Assembly: GCA_041743125.1 (NCBI GenBank)
Contig: JBGTNK010000232.1
Span: 1 to 50,465 of the forward strand
DNA from: Terrimonas_B sp041743125
GTDB taxonomy: Bacteria > Bacteroidota > Bacteroidia > Chitinophagales > Chitinophagaceae
Direction: 5' to 3'
Length of the DNA stretch: 50,465 nt
This document shows, in pieces, positions 34,711 to 44,214 of this stretch (position 1 is the first letter of the stretch; every line of letters begins with the position of its first letter). Under the pieces are notes generated by a model. That model had not been told where the DNA came from. It saw only the letters and a program-made list of their open reading frames with translations, and did no database searches. Made by a program: the position numbers and the translations under genes.

Positions 34711-37515
34711 TCATTGAGATACTTCATCCAGTAATTTTAAAACAGATTCATAATTCTTTCCCACGGCTTCAGATAAAGCCATTTCACATGTTCTGGAGGA
34801 AGAATAATATCCATCATAATCCAATTGCTTTACTTCTGCGGCTTCGTTATGGGTTGCTGCCTTTGTTAATTCAGGATAATAAAATCCGCGATCACCTGCC
34901 ATGCCACAACAACCGGCAAATACCGGAATGTCAGCTTGCTTTGCACAGGCTTTTCCAATCGTTTGCAATTGGGGCAAAGAGCCCATTTTATAAACTGAAC
35001 AAACGGGGTGAAAAACTATCTTTTCTTTGGGATTTGAAATGTGCAAACGGGGTATCAGCGTTTCGGCAGCAAAATCAATAACATCAATAAATGTCATTTT
35101 ATCAAAACAAACCTTGTTCTCATCCACCAGGTAATTTTTGTATGTTCTTATAGTTTGCGTACAACTGGTAACATCTAACACCACAGGAATACTTCCTTCG
35201 CGGGAATATTTCCATAATTTATTTATCGTATCATTTGCTTTAATCCGGAATGCTTCCGCAAATCCTTTTGAAGAAAAAATTTGGCCGCAACAGGTTCCAT
35301 TTATTTTCTCCGGAATAATGATTTGAATATTGGCTTTTTTACAAACGGATAAAAACACATTTCCAATATCTCCTCCCATCATCCTGGATATGCAACTTGA
35401 AAAATAAATAATAGGCATGCTGCCTGTTGCCGGTTCGGTCGAATGTATTTTTTTTAACGGCCGTCTTATCTGGTTTGACCAGGCCGGCATTGCAGGAAAT
35501 ATTTTTTTTATACCGGACGTAAAATTCTTCATGGAATTTTTACCCCATATTTTATTCAGCAAAAGGCTCTTTCTTATTGCCAGTTTGGCAACCCCTTCAA
35601 TAAATGAAAATTTTTTTGCTACCCAAACTGCCATCTTGTTTTGAAAGGAGGAATGATTTTCCCGGCGCATGCGTTTGATCAAATCGCCTGTATTGATATC
35701 AACAGGACAATTAGTAGCACACATTCCATCCACAGCACAGGTTGCCATGCCATCATAGTCATAATCCTTTAATAATTCTTTTCGTGTGGCCAAGTCACCA
35801 GATTCCTGAAGTCGCTTCATGGCCCTCCTCACGCCGATACGACGCCTGGGGGTAAGCGTAATGTCCCTGCTGGGGCAACTTTGTTCGCAAAAACCACATT
35901 CAATACATTTATCCACTTCTTCTTCCACCACCGGCATCACTTTTAAATGATGAATATGTGTCAGTTTATCTTCTGTGATAATTATACCCGGATTGAGCAG
36001 GTTGTCAGGATCTAAAAGTTGCTTTAATTTTTTCATGATCCGGTAAGCATCCGAACCCCATTCTTTTTCAATATAAGCTGATACGGCCCTGCCTGAGCTG
36101 TGCTCAGCTTTTAACGCCCCATCATATTTATTTAAGATGAGGTCAAAAAGATCATCATTAAATTTTTCATAATGATTTACGTCTTCCTTTGTGGCAAAGC
36201 TTTGGGAGATGACAAAATGCAGGTTACCATCTTTTGCATGGCCGAAGATGATGCCGTTTTCATAATGATGCTTTTCAAACAGGTTTTGTACATCCATAAC
36301 CGCTTCACCCAATCGTTCAACCGGAAAAGTAAAATCTTCCATTAAAGCAGATGTGCCCCTGGCTCTCATGCCGGCAACGGAGGGATACATGCCTTTGCGG
36401 ATCTTCCACATCATGGCCTGCTCTTTTATATCCTGTGTGAAGTTGGGTGCCATCAACAAAGGCAGTGTTTCAAAAACAGATTGGGCCTTTTTATATTTTA
36501 TAAGTAATCGTTCAGGTGATGATTCCTGGAATTCGCACAATATAGCAGCAGCCTGGTCGGGTAAATCTTTTAGCAGGGAAGGAACACCAGGCATTGTCTC
36601 TACGGAACGCAGGGAGGCCCTGTCCATAAATTCCAACGCCTCCGCACCCGTTGATTTTAATGCATCAATAGTATTGCACGCAATAACGGGGTTGGAGAAA
36701 TATAACATGCCTGTCATTTTATAAGGCAAGTCCGGTACTGTATTTAAAACAGCTTCTGCAATAAAAGCCAGGGTGCCTTCTCCACCAATGATAACATGAG
36801 TAAGTATATCCAGCGGATGCTCAAAATCAATAAAGGCATTCATGCAATAGCCCACTGTATTTTTCTGCTTATATTTTTTCCGTATGCGTTCAACGAGAAA
36901 GGAATTGGCCAGTATGTCTTCTCTCATTTGCCGGATGCCATCAGCAATTTCTTTAGCTTCAGTTTCAAAACGTAAATGATCTGCTGCCAATGCTGAATTA
37001 AAAACCATGCCATTGGGCAACACAAAAGTCATTGACCTGAGTGTGTGATACGAATTTTGAACAACGCCGCAGCACATGCCGCTCGAATTGTTACTGAGTA
37101 TACCGCCCATCATAGCCGCATTGATAGAGGCAGGATCGGGTCCTATTTTTCTGCCAAATTTTTTTAGTGCCAGATTCACATTGGCGCCGGTTACAGCGGG
37201 CTCTACCCGAACTGTATCGCCATTATTTTCCGGTGATACTTTTCTCCAGTAATTACTTAAATCAACCAGCAAACCATCGGTGATGGCTTGTCCTGAGAGG
37301 CTGGTACCACCGGCCCGGAAAGTGACGTGGATTTTTTGCCGGTGAGAGAATTCAAATATTTTTTTTATCTCTTCAATGTTATTAGGCTGAACAACCGCCT
37401 TTGGCAAAAGATAAAAATGGCTGGCATCGCTGGCAAATGCATAACGGTCGATCAACCTGGCTTTTACTCTTTTCTCCGGTAATATTTTATGCAGTTCCTT
37501 TTCTATTCTATCCAT
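34711..37515 (-). CDS. FAD and Fe-S fused 2-hydroxyacid dehydrogenase (D-lactate/glycolate type)
   Basis: 934 residues. Residues 1-515 are a GlcD-like FAD enzyme (RAGGTSLSGQAITDG, GGILSNNSSGMCCG, GGEGTLAFIAEA, FGHAKDGNLHF, LDPDNLLNPG). A ferredoxin-like section follows: first cluster C537, C540, C543, C547 (CIECGFCEQSCP), second site C593, C599, C603 (CAVDGMCATNCP). The C-terminal region has two CCG motifs (C742-C743 TCCGQIF, C869-C870 AGCCGMAG). This fusion is equivalent to GlcD+GlcF or to respiratory D-lactate dehydrogenase and feeds electrons to the quinone pool. The operon partner is an aminotransferase for glyoxylate, which favours glycolate; D-lactate or D-2-hydroxyglutarate remain possible. 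Confidence 0.9.
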   Translation of the reverse strand: MDRIEKELHKILPEKRVKARLIDRYAFASDASHFYLLPKAVVQPNNIEEIKKIFEFSHRQKIHVTFRAGGTSLSGQAITDGLLVDLSNYWRKVSPENNGDTVRVEPAVTGANVNLALKKFGRKIGPDPASINAAMMGGILSNNSSGMCCGVVQNSYHTLRSMTFVLPNGMVFNSALAADHLRFETEAKEIADGIRQMREDILANSFLVERIRKKYKQKNTVGYCMNAFIDFEHPLDILTHVIIGGEGTLAFIAEAVLNTVPDLPYKMTGMLYFSNPVIACNTIDALKSTGAEALEFMDRASLRSVETMPGVPSLLKDLPDQAAAILCEFQESSPERLLIKYKKAQSVFETLPLLMAPNFTQDIKEQAMMWKIRKGMYPSVAGMRARGTSALMEDFTFPVERLGEAVMDVQNLFEKHHYENGIIFGHAKDGNLHFVISQSFATKEDVNHYEKFNDDLFDLILNKYDGALKAEHSSGRAVSAYIEKEWGSDAYRIMKKLKQLLDPDNLLNPGIIITEDKLTHIHHLKVMPVVEEEVDKCIECGFCEQSCPSRDITLTPRRRIGVRRAMKRLQESGDLATRKELLKDYDYDGMATCAVDGMCATNCPVDINTGDLIKRMRRENHSSFQNKMAVWVAKKFSFIEGVAKLAIRKSLLLNKIWGKNSMKNFTSGIKKIFPAMPAWSNQIRRPLKKIHSTEPATGSMPIIYFSSCISRMMGGDIGNVFLSVCKKANIQIIIPEKINGTCCGQIFSSKGFAEAFRIKANDTINKLWKYSREGSIPVVLDVTSCTQTIRTYKNYLVDENKVCFDKMTFIDVIDFAAETLIPRLHISNPKEKIVFHPVCSVYKMGSLPQLQTIGKACAKQADIPVFAGCCGMAGDRGFYYPELTKAATHNEAAEVKQLDYDGYYSSSRTCEMALSEAVGKNYESVLKLLDEVSQ

Positions 37516-37935
37516 TCTTTTTATTTAAACTCGCTTCCTTATCGGATGCCCAAATGTTAATGTCGTGTATCAAAACTTTTTAAATGCGGTTTGCTATCTA
37601 TAAAAAATAAATAACCTGAAAGTTAACCGATTTCACCTTCGCTGCTGTAAAATAATCAAACGATTGTTTATACTTTATAAATTCAGTTTGATTGGTTCCG
37701 TCCTATCTTTTAATGCTTAATTTTCAAAGGGATCTCCTGTATTTTATTCATTTTAATGTGGTGACCCTGGCTCGGAAAAAGATTTTTATTTATTCATTCA
37801 ATAATAAGTCATCATCAAAATTGTTTGAAATAAAAGTTAGCATCAGGTAAGCAGCAATATTTCAAAGAAGATCTTGTATGTCTTTTGCATGAATGAAAGC
37901 CGTTTAACAATGCATATGCGTTTTGAACTGTGATC
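37516..37935. other. Intergenic region
   Basis: 420 bp upstream of the FAD/Fe-S operon and downstream of guaC. AT-rich; no reading frame, hairpin or clear promoter seen by eye. Confidence 0.5.
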
Positions 37936-38976
37936 TTATTCAGCAAACCATTCATTATGTTGTTCCTCTACCCTGATAAAAGTAGTACGCTTGGTCAATT
38001 CTTTTAATGCTTTTGCTCCCACATATGTGCAGGCAGAACGAAGGCCACCAAGAATATCCTGCACGGTATCGGTTACCTTTCCCCGGTAAGGAATCTGCGT
38101 TGTCTTTCCTTCAGAGGCCCGGTAATCAGCCACCCCGCCGGAATATTTTGTCATAGCTGTTTCTGAACTCATACCATAAAATAACTTAAACTGTTTTCCA
38201 TCTTTTTCAATTAACTCGCCACCACTCTCCTCGTGTCCGGCCAGCATACCACCCAGCATCACAAAATCGGCACCTCCGCCAAATGCTTTCACTACATCAC
38301 CCGGCACCTTACATCCACCATCTGAAATGATCTGTCCTCCCAGTCCATGTGCCGCATCAGAACATTCAATGATAGCAGATAGCTGGGGATAGCCAACGCC
38401 GGTTTTTACCCGGGTGGTGCAAACGGATCCCGGGCCTATGCCTACTTTAATAATATCAGCACCTGCAAGCAACAATTCTTCCACCATCTCTCCCGTCACT
38501 ACATTACCCGCCATGATCACTTTTTCCGGGTATTTATTTCGGGTGGATTTTACAAAATCTACAAATTTTTCTGAATAGCCGTTGGCTACATCAATGCAAA
38601 TAAATCGTAATGAATTATTCTCTTTTAAGATCAGATCGAGTTTATTGGCATCATCAGGGCTGGTACCACTACTCACCGCGATATATTCTGTTATTGTATT
38701 ACCAACAGCATCCATAAATGTTTTCCATTGTGCAGGAGTATAATGTTTATGGATAGCTGTGAGTAATTGATGGTTTGCCAGGCTTTTCGCCATATCCATG
38801 GTGCCAACAGTATCCATATTGGCAGCCATAATAGGAATACCTTCCCAACTTGTCTTATTGTGTAAGAATTTAAATTTTCTCAGCAGCGATACTTCCGACC
38901 TGGAACTGAGAGTAGATCGTTTTGGCCTCAACATTACATCTTTGAAACCTAATTTTATATCGGATTCTATATGCAT
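37936..38976 (-). CDS. guaC: GMP reductase
   Basis: 346 residues from the ATG at 38974-38976, the length of E. coli GuaC (347); an upstream in-frame ATG at 39060 would add 28 unrelated residues. Converts GMP to IMP with NADPH, returning guanine nucleotides to the purine pool. TIM barrel with the catalytic loop GIGPGSVCTTRVKTGVGYPQ, catalytic C186; YGMSSETAMTKY and the preceding SDGGCKVPGD are GuaC-like. The CBS pair of IMP dehydrogenase is absent. No adjacent purine genes. Confidence 0.93.
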   Translation of the reverse strand: MHIESDIKLGFKDVMLRPKRSTLSSRSEVSLLRKFKFLHNKTSWEGIPIMAANMDTVGTMDMAKSLANHQLLTAIHKHYTPAQWKTFMDAVGNTITEYIAVSSGTSPDDANKLDLILKENNSLRFICIDVANGYSEKFVDFVKSTRNKYPEKVIMAGNVVTGEMVEELLLAGADIIKVGIGPGSVCTTRVKTGVGYPQLSAIIECSDAAHGLGGQIISDGGCKVPGDVVKAFGGGADFVMLGGMLAGHEESGGELIEKDGKQFKLFYGMSSETAMTKYSGGVADYRASEGKTTQIPYRGKVTDTVQDILGGLRSACTYVGAKALKELTKRTTFIRVEEQHNEWFAE

Positions 38977-39179
38977 ATCATTTGTTTTTTTTGATAGTGC
39001 AATATTACCAAACAATACCCGGGTTACTTTTAAAATATGATACAGCAAAAAGCATTGCATATTTACTTAAATCATATTTAGATAGTTTTTCGAGGATAAT
39101 AGAATTAATCCAAAAAACAAGATATTTTTTTACTGTCCATGGGAACCTTAAATTCATGTTATATAATGTAATTTTAGAA

Positions 39180-39647
39180 ATGCGAACACTTTTGATCCCG
39201 GTTTTAATGCTGTTACTCATTAGTTGTAATAATCAGCAACCGGATCAGGACGCTCTAAAACCGGGGGAAGAAGTTTCCGTTCAGGACAAACGGATCTGGA
39301 TTTCTGCATATGATTCAAGCAATGGTGAATTCTTTTTAAAAAAGCAAAGAAGTTTTGATGAAGATACCCTGACGGCGGAAGGACTTGTAAAGGACATCAA
39401 TACAGGTTGGGAAAATGTCCATCTTGTTTTTGATAAAATAGTAAATGATACGTTGTATGTAAGTATTCCAAACAGTGTTTACCTGACGCAGCAAATGGGA
39501 ACTGCCGGTGCTGATGCATATATTTCCTCAACCACCTATACATTGACGGAATTAAAAGGTATCGAATTTGTGAATTATGAATTTGAACCAGGCGATCATT
39601 TAACCCCAGGCACCTTCAGCCGCAAGGACTTTGAGTTTTACAGGTAG
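39180..39647 (+). CDS. Small lipoprotein of unknown function
   Basis: 155 residues from ATG 39180, chosen for the lipoprotein signal MRTLLIPVLMLLLISCNNQQ (Cys 16); the frame is open 66 codons upstream but those codons overlap the divergent guaC gene start. TAATTTTA just upstream (39171-39178) is one base from the -7 consensus. The mature part is beta-rich (RIWISAYDSSNGEFFLKKQR, TLYVSIPNSVYLTQQMG) with no known motif. Confidence 0.72.
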   Translation: MRTLLIPVLMLLLISCNNQQPDQDALKPGEEVSVQDKRIWISAYDSSNGEFFLKKQRSFDEDTLTAEGLVKDINTGWENVHLVFDKIVNDTLYVSIPNSVYLTQQMGTAGADAYISSTTYTLTELKGIEFVNYEFEPGDHLTPGTFSRKDFEFYR

Positions 39648-39774
39648 TCAATCATTACCTGCAAATAATATTTTAGTGGTTCGTTCATTCGGTTGGGGAG
39701 TACCCTGTTGCGATGCCTGAATACTTAATCCCGGATTAACAAAACGATATTTCATTCTGCAGGATATAAATTTT

Positions 39775-39789
39775 TACCTTCGCGGCTTG
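39775..39789 (+). promoter_or_regulatory. -7 box abutting a TTG start
   Basis: TACCTTCG (39775-39782) fits TAnnTTYG; four bases later is TTG 39787, the same spacing as at 17468. No -33 TTG seen. Suggests leaderless transcription of mnmH-selD. Confidence 0.4.
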
Positions 39790-40887
39790 GCAGTTGAAAA
39801 AATACCTATTCATCGTTTCCTTGAATCAGGAAAAAAATATCCGGTACTGGATGTCCGCTCTCCGGCTGAGTTTGATCATGCGCATATACCCGGAGCACAA
39901 AATCTCCCGCTATTTACCGACGAAGAAAGAAAGGTAGTAGGTACCATCTACAAACAACAAAGTCGTGAAGCGGCAATAAAAACTGGCCTGGATTATTTTG
40001 GGCCCAGGATGCGCAAAATGGTAGAGCAGGTAGAAAACATGACTACCTCCTTAAGTCAGGGCCCTGATAATAAAAGAATATTGCTCCACTGCTGGCGTGG
40101 CGGTATGCGCAGCGAAGCGGTTGCCTGGTTACTGGATCTTTATGGCTATAAAGTCAGTACCCTGGCCGGGGGATATAAAAGTTATCGCAAACGGGTATTG
40201 GAAACACTTACATTGCCATTTGCATTTAATATCCTGGGAGGAAATACGGGTTCGGGAAAAACCTTTGTACTGGAGGAAATGAAAAAAATGGGGGCAGCGG
40301 TAATTGACCTTGAAGCCCTGGCCTGCCACAAAGGATCTGCGTTCGGAAATATTGGTTTGCCGGCTCAACCCAGCCAGGAAATGTTTGAAAATTTGTTAAG
40401 TGAGGAGTTGAGGTATTATATGAAGAGCATCCCCGGGCAAGGTGAAGGATCCGATGTTGCTTTACCCGGGAAGCAAACGATCTGGCTGGAGGATGAAAGC
40501 CAGCGAATCGGCCATATTAATATTCCGCCTGCTTTTTGGAAAACCATGTCCGGGTCACCGTTGCTTTTCATGGTAATCCCATTTGAAGAAAGATTGAAGC
40601 ATATCCTGCTGGAATATGGAAAACTGGACAAGGAAAAAGTGGCTGATGCCATCAGCAGGATAAAAAAAAGATTAGGTGGACTGGAATCAAAAAATGCACT
40701 TCAGTTTTTAGCAGAGAATGATTTGGAATCTTGTTTTCACATCTTATTGAAATACTATGATAAATCTTACAGCAAGGCTATGAACAATCGTGAACGAAAC
40801 CCGGTGATCACACATATAGAATGTACAAAAGTTGATGCCAGCCTGAATGCAAAAAAAATAATGGAGATAGAATTAATAACAAAGTAA
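39787..40887 (+). CDS. mnmH: tRNA 2-selenouridine synthase
   Basis: 366 residues from TTG; also called selU or ybbB. It replaces sulfur with selenium at the wobble 2-thiouridine of tRNA (Lys, Glu, Gln) using selenophosphate. N-terminal rhodanese domain (VLDVRSPAEFDHAHIPGA) with catalytic C102 in LLHCWRGGMRS; then a P-loop GGNTGSGKTF (151-160) and QTIWLEDESQRIGHINIP. Five bases separate it from selD, whose product is its selenium donor. The TTG start is supported by the -7 box 4 nt upstream and because the protein begins in register with homologues (IPIHRFLE). Confidence 0.93.
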   Translation: MAVEKIPIHRFLESGKKYPVLDVRSPAEFDHAHIPGAQNLPLFTDEERKVVGTIYKQQSREAAIKTGLDYFGPRMRKMVEQVENMTTSLSQGPDNKRILLHCWRGGMRSEAVAWLLDLYGYKVSTLAGGYKSYRKRVLETLTLPFAFNILGGNTGSGKTFVLEEMKKMGAAVIDLEALACHKGSAFGNIGLPAQPSQEMFENLLSEELRYYMKSIPGQGEGSDVALPGKQTIWLEDESQRIGHINIPPAFWKTMSGSPLLFMVIPFEERLKHILLEYGKLDKEKVADAISRIKKRLGGLESKNALQFLAENDLESCFHILLKYYDKSYSKAMNNRERNPVITHIECTKVDASLNAKKIMEIELITK

Positions 40888-40892
40888 TTAAA

Positions 40893-41966
40893 ATGGAACC
40901 AGCAATAAAGCTTACACAATATTCACACGGGGCAGGATGTGGCTGTAAAATTTCTCCTAAAATATTAGAAGAGATTTTATCAGGCAGTTTGGCTATACCC
41001 GATAATGAAAATTTACTGGTGGGCAATCATAGTAAAGATGATGCAGCAGTGTATGATCTGGGAAACGGGACCGCTATCATTTCCACTACAGATTTTTTTA
41101 TGCCTGTTGTTGATGACCCCTTTGAATTTGGAAGAATTGCAGCTGCCAATGCTATCAGCGATGTATATGCCATGGGAGGAAAGCCCCTGCTGGCTATCGC
41201 TATATTAGGCTGGCCTGTTAATAAATTATCTCCTTCCGTGGCAAAAAAAGTGGTTGAAGGAGGAAGAAGTATTTGCCTGGAAGCTGGGATTCCGCTGGCC
41301 GGTGGGCACAGTATCGATTCCCCGGAGCCTATTTTTGGACTGGCGGTCAATGGATTGGTTGACGTAAAAAATATCAAACAAAATAATACGGCAAAGGCAG
41401 GTGATATTTTATTTCTTACCAAACCATTGGGTGTTGGTATTTTAACCACTGCAGAAAAAAAGGGCCTATTGAAAGAGGAACATGCAGGTACCGCGGCAAG
41501 GCAAATGATGCAGTTAAACAAGATAGGGGAGGCCATTGGGAAGATGAGTGCTGTTAGTGCGATGACAGACGTAACGGGTTTCGGATTGTTTGGCCACCTG
41601 GCCGAAATGGCTGAAGGAAGTGGTCTTAGCGCTGTGTTACCTGATATGACTGCCATACCGTTTATCAATAACGATCTTGAATTTTATATCAATAATCATT
41701 GTGTACCGGGCGGTACGCAACGCAACTGGGATAGTTACTGTCATAAGATCTTTATCGATCCTTCATTCAAAGAAAAAACTGAATTAGTAAGATCAGTACT
41801 GGCCGATCCTCAAACAAGCGGAGGGCTTCTTATAACAGTTAACAAAGATTCAGTAAAGGAAATAGAAGCAATATTAAAAGAATATAGTCTGCATGATCAT
41901 TTATTGCCGATCGGTTATTTCACAGGGAAAGCAAGTCATCCTATTGCAGTTCAAAATCAGCGCTAA
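40893..41966 (+). CDS. selD: Selenide, water dikinase
   Basis: 357 residues. Makes selenophosphate from selenide and ATP. N-terminal active site YSHGAGCGCK has C16 and K19; the catalytic position is Cys, not selenocysteine. Other motifs: STTDFFMPVVDDPFEFGRIA, NAISDVYAMGGKP and LAGGHSIDSPEP for ATP/Mg. It directly follows mnmH, so here it supplies tRNA selenation. No selA, selB or selC is in the window, so use for selenoprotein synthesis cannot be judged. Confidence 0.95.
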   Translation: MEPAIKLTQYSHGAGCGCKISPKILEEILSGSLAIPDNENLLVGNHSKDDAAVYDLGNGTAIISTTDFFMPVVDDPFEFGRIAAANAISDVYAMGGKPLLAIAILGWPVNKLSPSVAKKVVEGGRSICLEAGIPLAGGHSIDSPEPIFGLAVNGLVDVKNIKQNNTAKAGDILFLTKPLGVGILTTAEKKGLLKEEHAGTAARQMMQLNKIGEAIGKMSAVSAMTDVTGFGLFGHLAEMAEGSGLSAVLPDMTAIPFINNDLEFYINNHCVPGGTQRNWDSYCHKIFIDPSFKEKTELVRSVLADPQTSGGLLITVNKDSVKEIEAILKEYSLHDHLLPIGYFTGKASHPIAVQNQR

Positions 41967-42047
41967 GAAGTAATCTTTAAATTCTTATTTCTTTAGGGGG
42001 AATAAAAAGTTGTGGATGAAAATGGGGTAGATTTTTTCTATACAATA

Positions 42048-42293
42048 TTATTCTTCTCTTTCTACAGAGATCGTACATTCCCCGATCAATGCGGCCAGGG
42101 CGCCCACTGCAGCCAGGATCGGCGCAAATACAGCACCTACTACACCTATTGATAGCGGAAAAGACATGATTTCTTTTCCGGCTTTATCATGTATTGTGAT
42201 CTTTCTTACATTACCTTCTTCAATCAGGTCTTTAATTTTTTTGAGCAATTGCTCTCCTTTTAAAGTAAAGGTTTCCTTAAATGTTGCAGCCAT
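42048..42293 (-). CDS. DUF4342 family protein
   Basis: 81 residues. Amphipathic N-terminal helix (KGEQLLKKIKDLIEEGNVRK), a beta pair (ITIHDKAGKEIMSFPLS) and a hydrophobic segment IGVVGAVFAPILAAVGALAA, ending CTISVEREE, the standard layout of DUF4342. Probably membrane associated. Function unknown. The name is by recall of this pattern. Confidence 0.8.
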   Translation of the reverse strand: MAATFKETFTLKGEQLLKKIKDLIEEGNVRKITIHDKAGKEIMSFPLSIGVVGAVFAPILAAVGALAALIGECTISVEREE

Positions 42294-42553
42294 ATTTTTT
42301 GCCTCCTGTTCCTGATTTTATTGCTATAAAGATCACATTTTTTTCAGTAATGTATTGATCATTTTTTTTTAAAGCTATTATCATAGATATTACACACAGT
42401 GCAGGATCCTTCATACAATCAATTGAAAAAAAATATTCCTCGGGGCATCAGGTTAATGAGTGATCAATTTTATATTTAATTGAACCAAACAAAGACTACC
42501 TTGACTTCGTGACCTATTTCCTTTTTTATGTTGAAAAAAAAAATTGAATTAAC

Positions 42554-43210
42554 ATGTGTTTTTCAGCAAGTGCCAGTTTTGGGGCCAGTGCCGTTCTTGC
42601 TGCTATCGGTACCGCAGCGATAATAAGATCCAGATCAGTTCCACAGGCCTTGTTTGCGAGCATCCCACTTATATTTTCAGTGCAACAACTGGCTGAGGGT
42701 ATGCTGTGGCTATCTCTTGAAGATACATTTTACAGCGGTTTGCAATCGTTCTACCTATATACTTTTTTGGTTTTTGCCATCATGGTATGGCCGTTTTGGA
42801 TACCTTTTACTCTTCGCCTGCTTGAAAAGGAAGCGAGACGAAAAAAAATAATGTCTATTTTTCTTTGGGCAGGATTAGTAGTTTCCGTTGGGGTGTGCAT
42901 TATTCTTTTACTTTTTCCCGTGACGGTGGGACCCGACCTTCATCATCTTCATTACGAGTTTGGCTTTACCCGGTCGACAAAAAAACTGTTGATCCCATTT
43001 AATGTTCTTTACTTCCTGGCCACAATATTACCGGCCTTTATTTCCAGCCATAAAAGGATGAAGTGGCTGGGATTTATTTTCCTGGCCTCCTATTTTGTTG
43101 CCGTCAGCTTTTTTAGTGGATTTGTAATTTCGGTGTGGTGTTTCTTTGCAGCAATAATGAGTATTATTATTCTCTGGATATTAAATGGTATTCGCCGGGA
43201 AATTTCCTGA
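42554..43210 (+). CDS. DUF6629-type integral membrane protein
   Basis: 218 residues with about seven hydrophobic segments. The N-terminus MCFSASASFGASAVLAAIG and the LIFSVQQLAEGMLWL segment are characteristic of this family. Functions are not known. Transcribed divergently from the DUF4342 gene. Confidence 0.78.
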   Translation: MCFSASASFGASAVLAAIGTAAIIRSRSVPQALFASIPLIFSVQQLAEGMLWLSLEDTFYSGLQSFYLYTFLVFAIMVWPFWIPFTLRLLEKEARRKKIMSIFLWAGLVVSVGVCIILLLFPVTVGPDLHHLHYEFGFTRSTKKLLIPFNVLYFLATILPAFISSHKRMKWLGFIFLASYFVAVSFFSGFVISVWCFFAAIMSIIILWILNGIRREIS

Positions 43211-43518
43211 TCTATTGATTTAAAAGGTACGAACAGAGTGAAGATTAGTGCCTTTATGACCTCCGCGGGGTATTGGGTCATCTTACTGGCTAACTCATAA
43301 GAGCACTTTTTGGAAAAAATTGGAGGGGTTCAGACCTATTCTTCCTATAATATCAGGTTCATTTTTGCACATGTTGTGGAAAAACACCAAACCAGCCTTG
43401 GGTTACCTTTGAACTGGCATGGTATTAACGAGCAATAAGCTAAAAATTTTAACATGTTTGAAGCGGCTGATCTATCAGTTCCGCTCAATTTTGCAACTTA
43501 ATTTAATAATCAATAATT
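43211..43518. other. Intergenic region
   Basis: 308 bp. A CAATTTTG box (43486-43493), one base from the -7 consensus, lies 25 bp before the next gene; a TTG occurs 25 nt before it, further than usual. Nothing else supported. Confidence 0.4.
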
Positions 43519-44151
43519 ATGGGAAAAAAAGTAACATTTACGCTTTCATCGGAAATAGTGGGTGAAGCAACAAGTGCAGTTTTGTTAGGTGAATTCAATA
43601 ACTGGGATTATAATGATGGAATAACCCTGAAAAAACAAAAAGATGGTTCAATGAAAGCTACAGCTACGCTGGAAGCTGGCAAAACCTACCAATATCGTTA
43701 TTTGCTGAACGATGGCAGGTGGGTGAATGATCATAAGGCAGATAATTATGTACATATATCAGGTTTCCAGGTAGAGAATTGCGTAGTGGCCGTACCGGCT
43801 GACGAAGTGGAAGCAGCAACTGAAGTGGCAGAAAAGCCAGCTAAGGCTGTTAAGGCAAAGGAGAAAAAGCCGTCAGCTAAGGCAGAAAAAAACGGAACTG
43901 CTGTTGATGATCTTACAAGGATAGAAGGTATTGGTAAAAAAATAGTGACATTGCTGGCAGATGAAAAGATTTTGACCTATAAGGATCTTTCTAAAGCCTC
44001 AGTCAAAAAATTAAAGGACATCATTGCTGCCGCCGGCAGTAAATTCCAGATGCATGATCCCACTAGCTGGCCAACGCAAGCTAAATTAGCTGCTTCCTCC
44101 GATTGGGATGCATTGGAAGCATTGCAAAAAGAATTGAAAGGCGGGAAATAA
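43519..44151 (+). CDS. CBM48-like (isoamylase early set) domain fused to a helix-hairpin-helix module
   Basis: 210 residues. Residues 1-95 are an AMPK/isoamylase-type E-set domain: VLLGEFNNWDYNDGITLKK, then TYQYRYLLNDGRWVNDHKAD, with the aromatic residues that hold glycogen-like glucans. An Ala/Lys/Glu linker follows (about 97-130). Residues 133-210 form a HhH module (LTRIEGIGKKIVTLLADE, HDPTSWPTQAKLAA) of the kind found appended to ribosomal protein L21 in Bacteroidota. The protein may link glucan or another ligand to nucleic acid or the ribosome; that is inference. No glycogen genes nearby. Confidence 0.82.
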   Translation: MGKKVTFTLSSEIVGEATSAVLLGEFNNWDYNDGITLKKQKDGSMKATATLEAGKTYQYRYLLNDGRWVNDHKADNYVHISGFQVENCVVAVPADEVEAATEVAEKPAKAVKAKEKKPSAKAEKNGTAVDDLTRIEGIGKKIVTLLADEKILTYKDLSKASVKKLKDIIAAAGSKFQMHDPTSWPTQAKLAASSDWDALEALQKELKGGK

Positions 44152-44180
44152 TTTCATTGTAATAAAGGCCTGGAACGATA

Positions 44181-44206
44181 AGTGACCGGAATTTTTTCCG
44201 GTCACT
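44181..44206. terminator. Bidirectional terminator
   Basis: A perfect 11-bp stem: AGTGACCGGAA and TTCCGGTCACT around TTTT, followed by ATTTT. It lies between convergent genes ending at 44151 and 44215. Confidence 0.8.
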
Positions 44207-44214
44207 ATTTTAGT

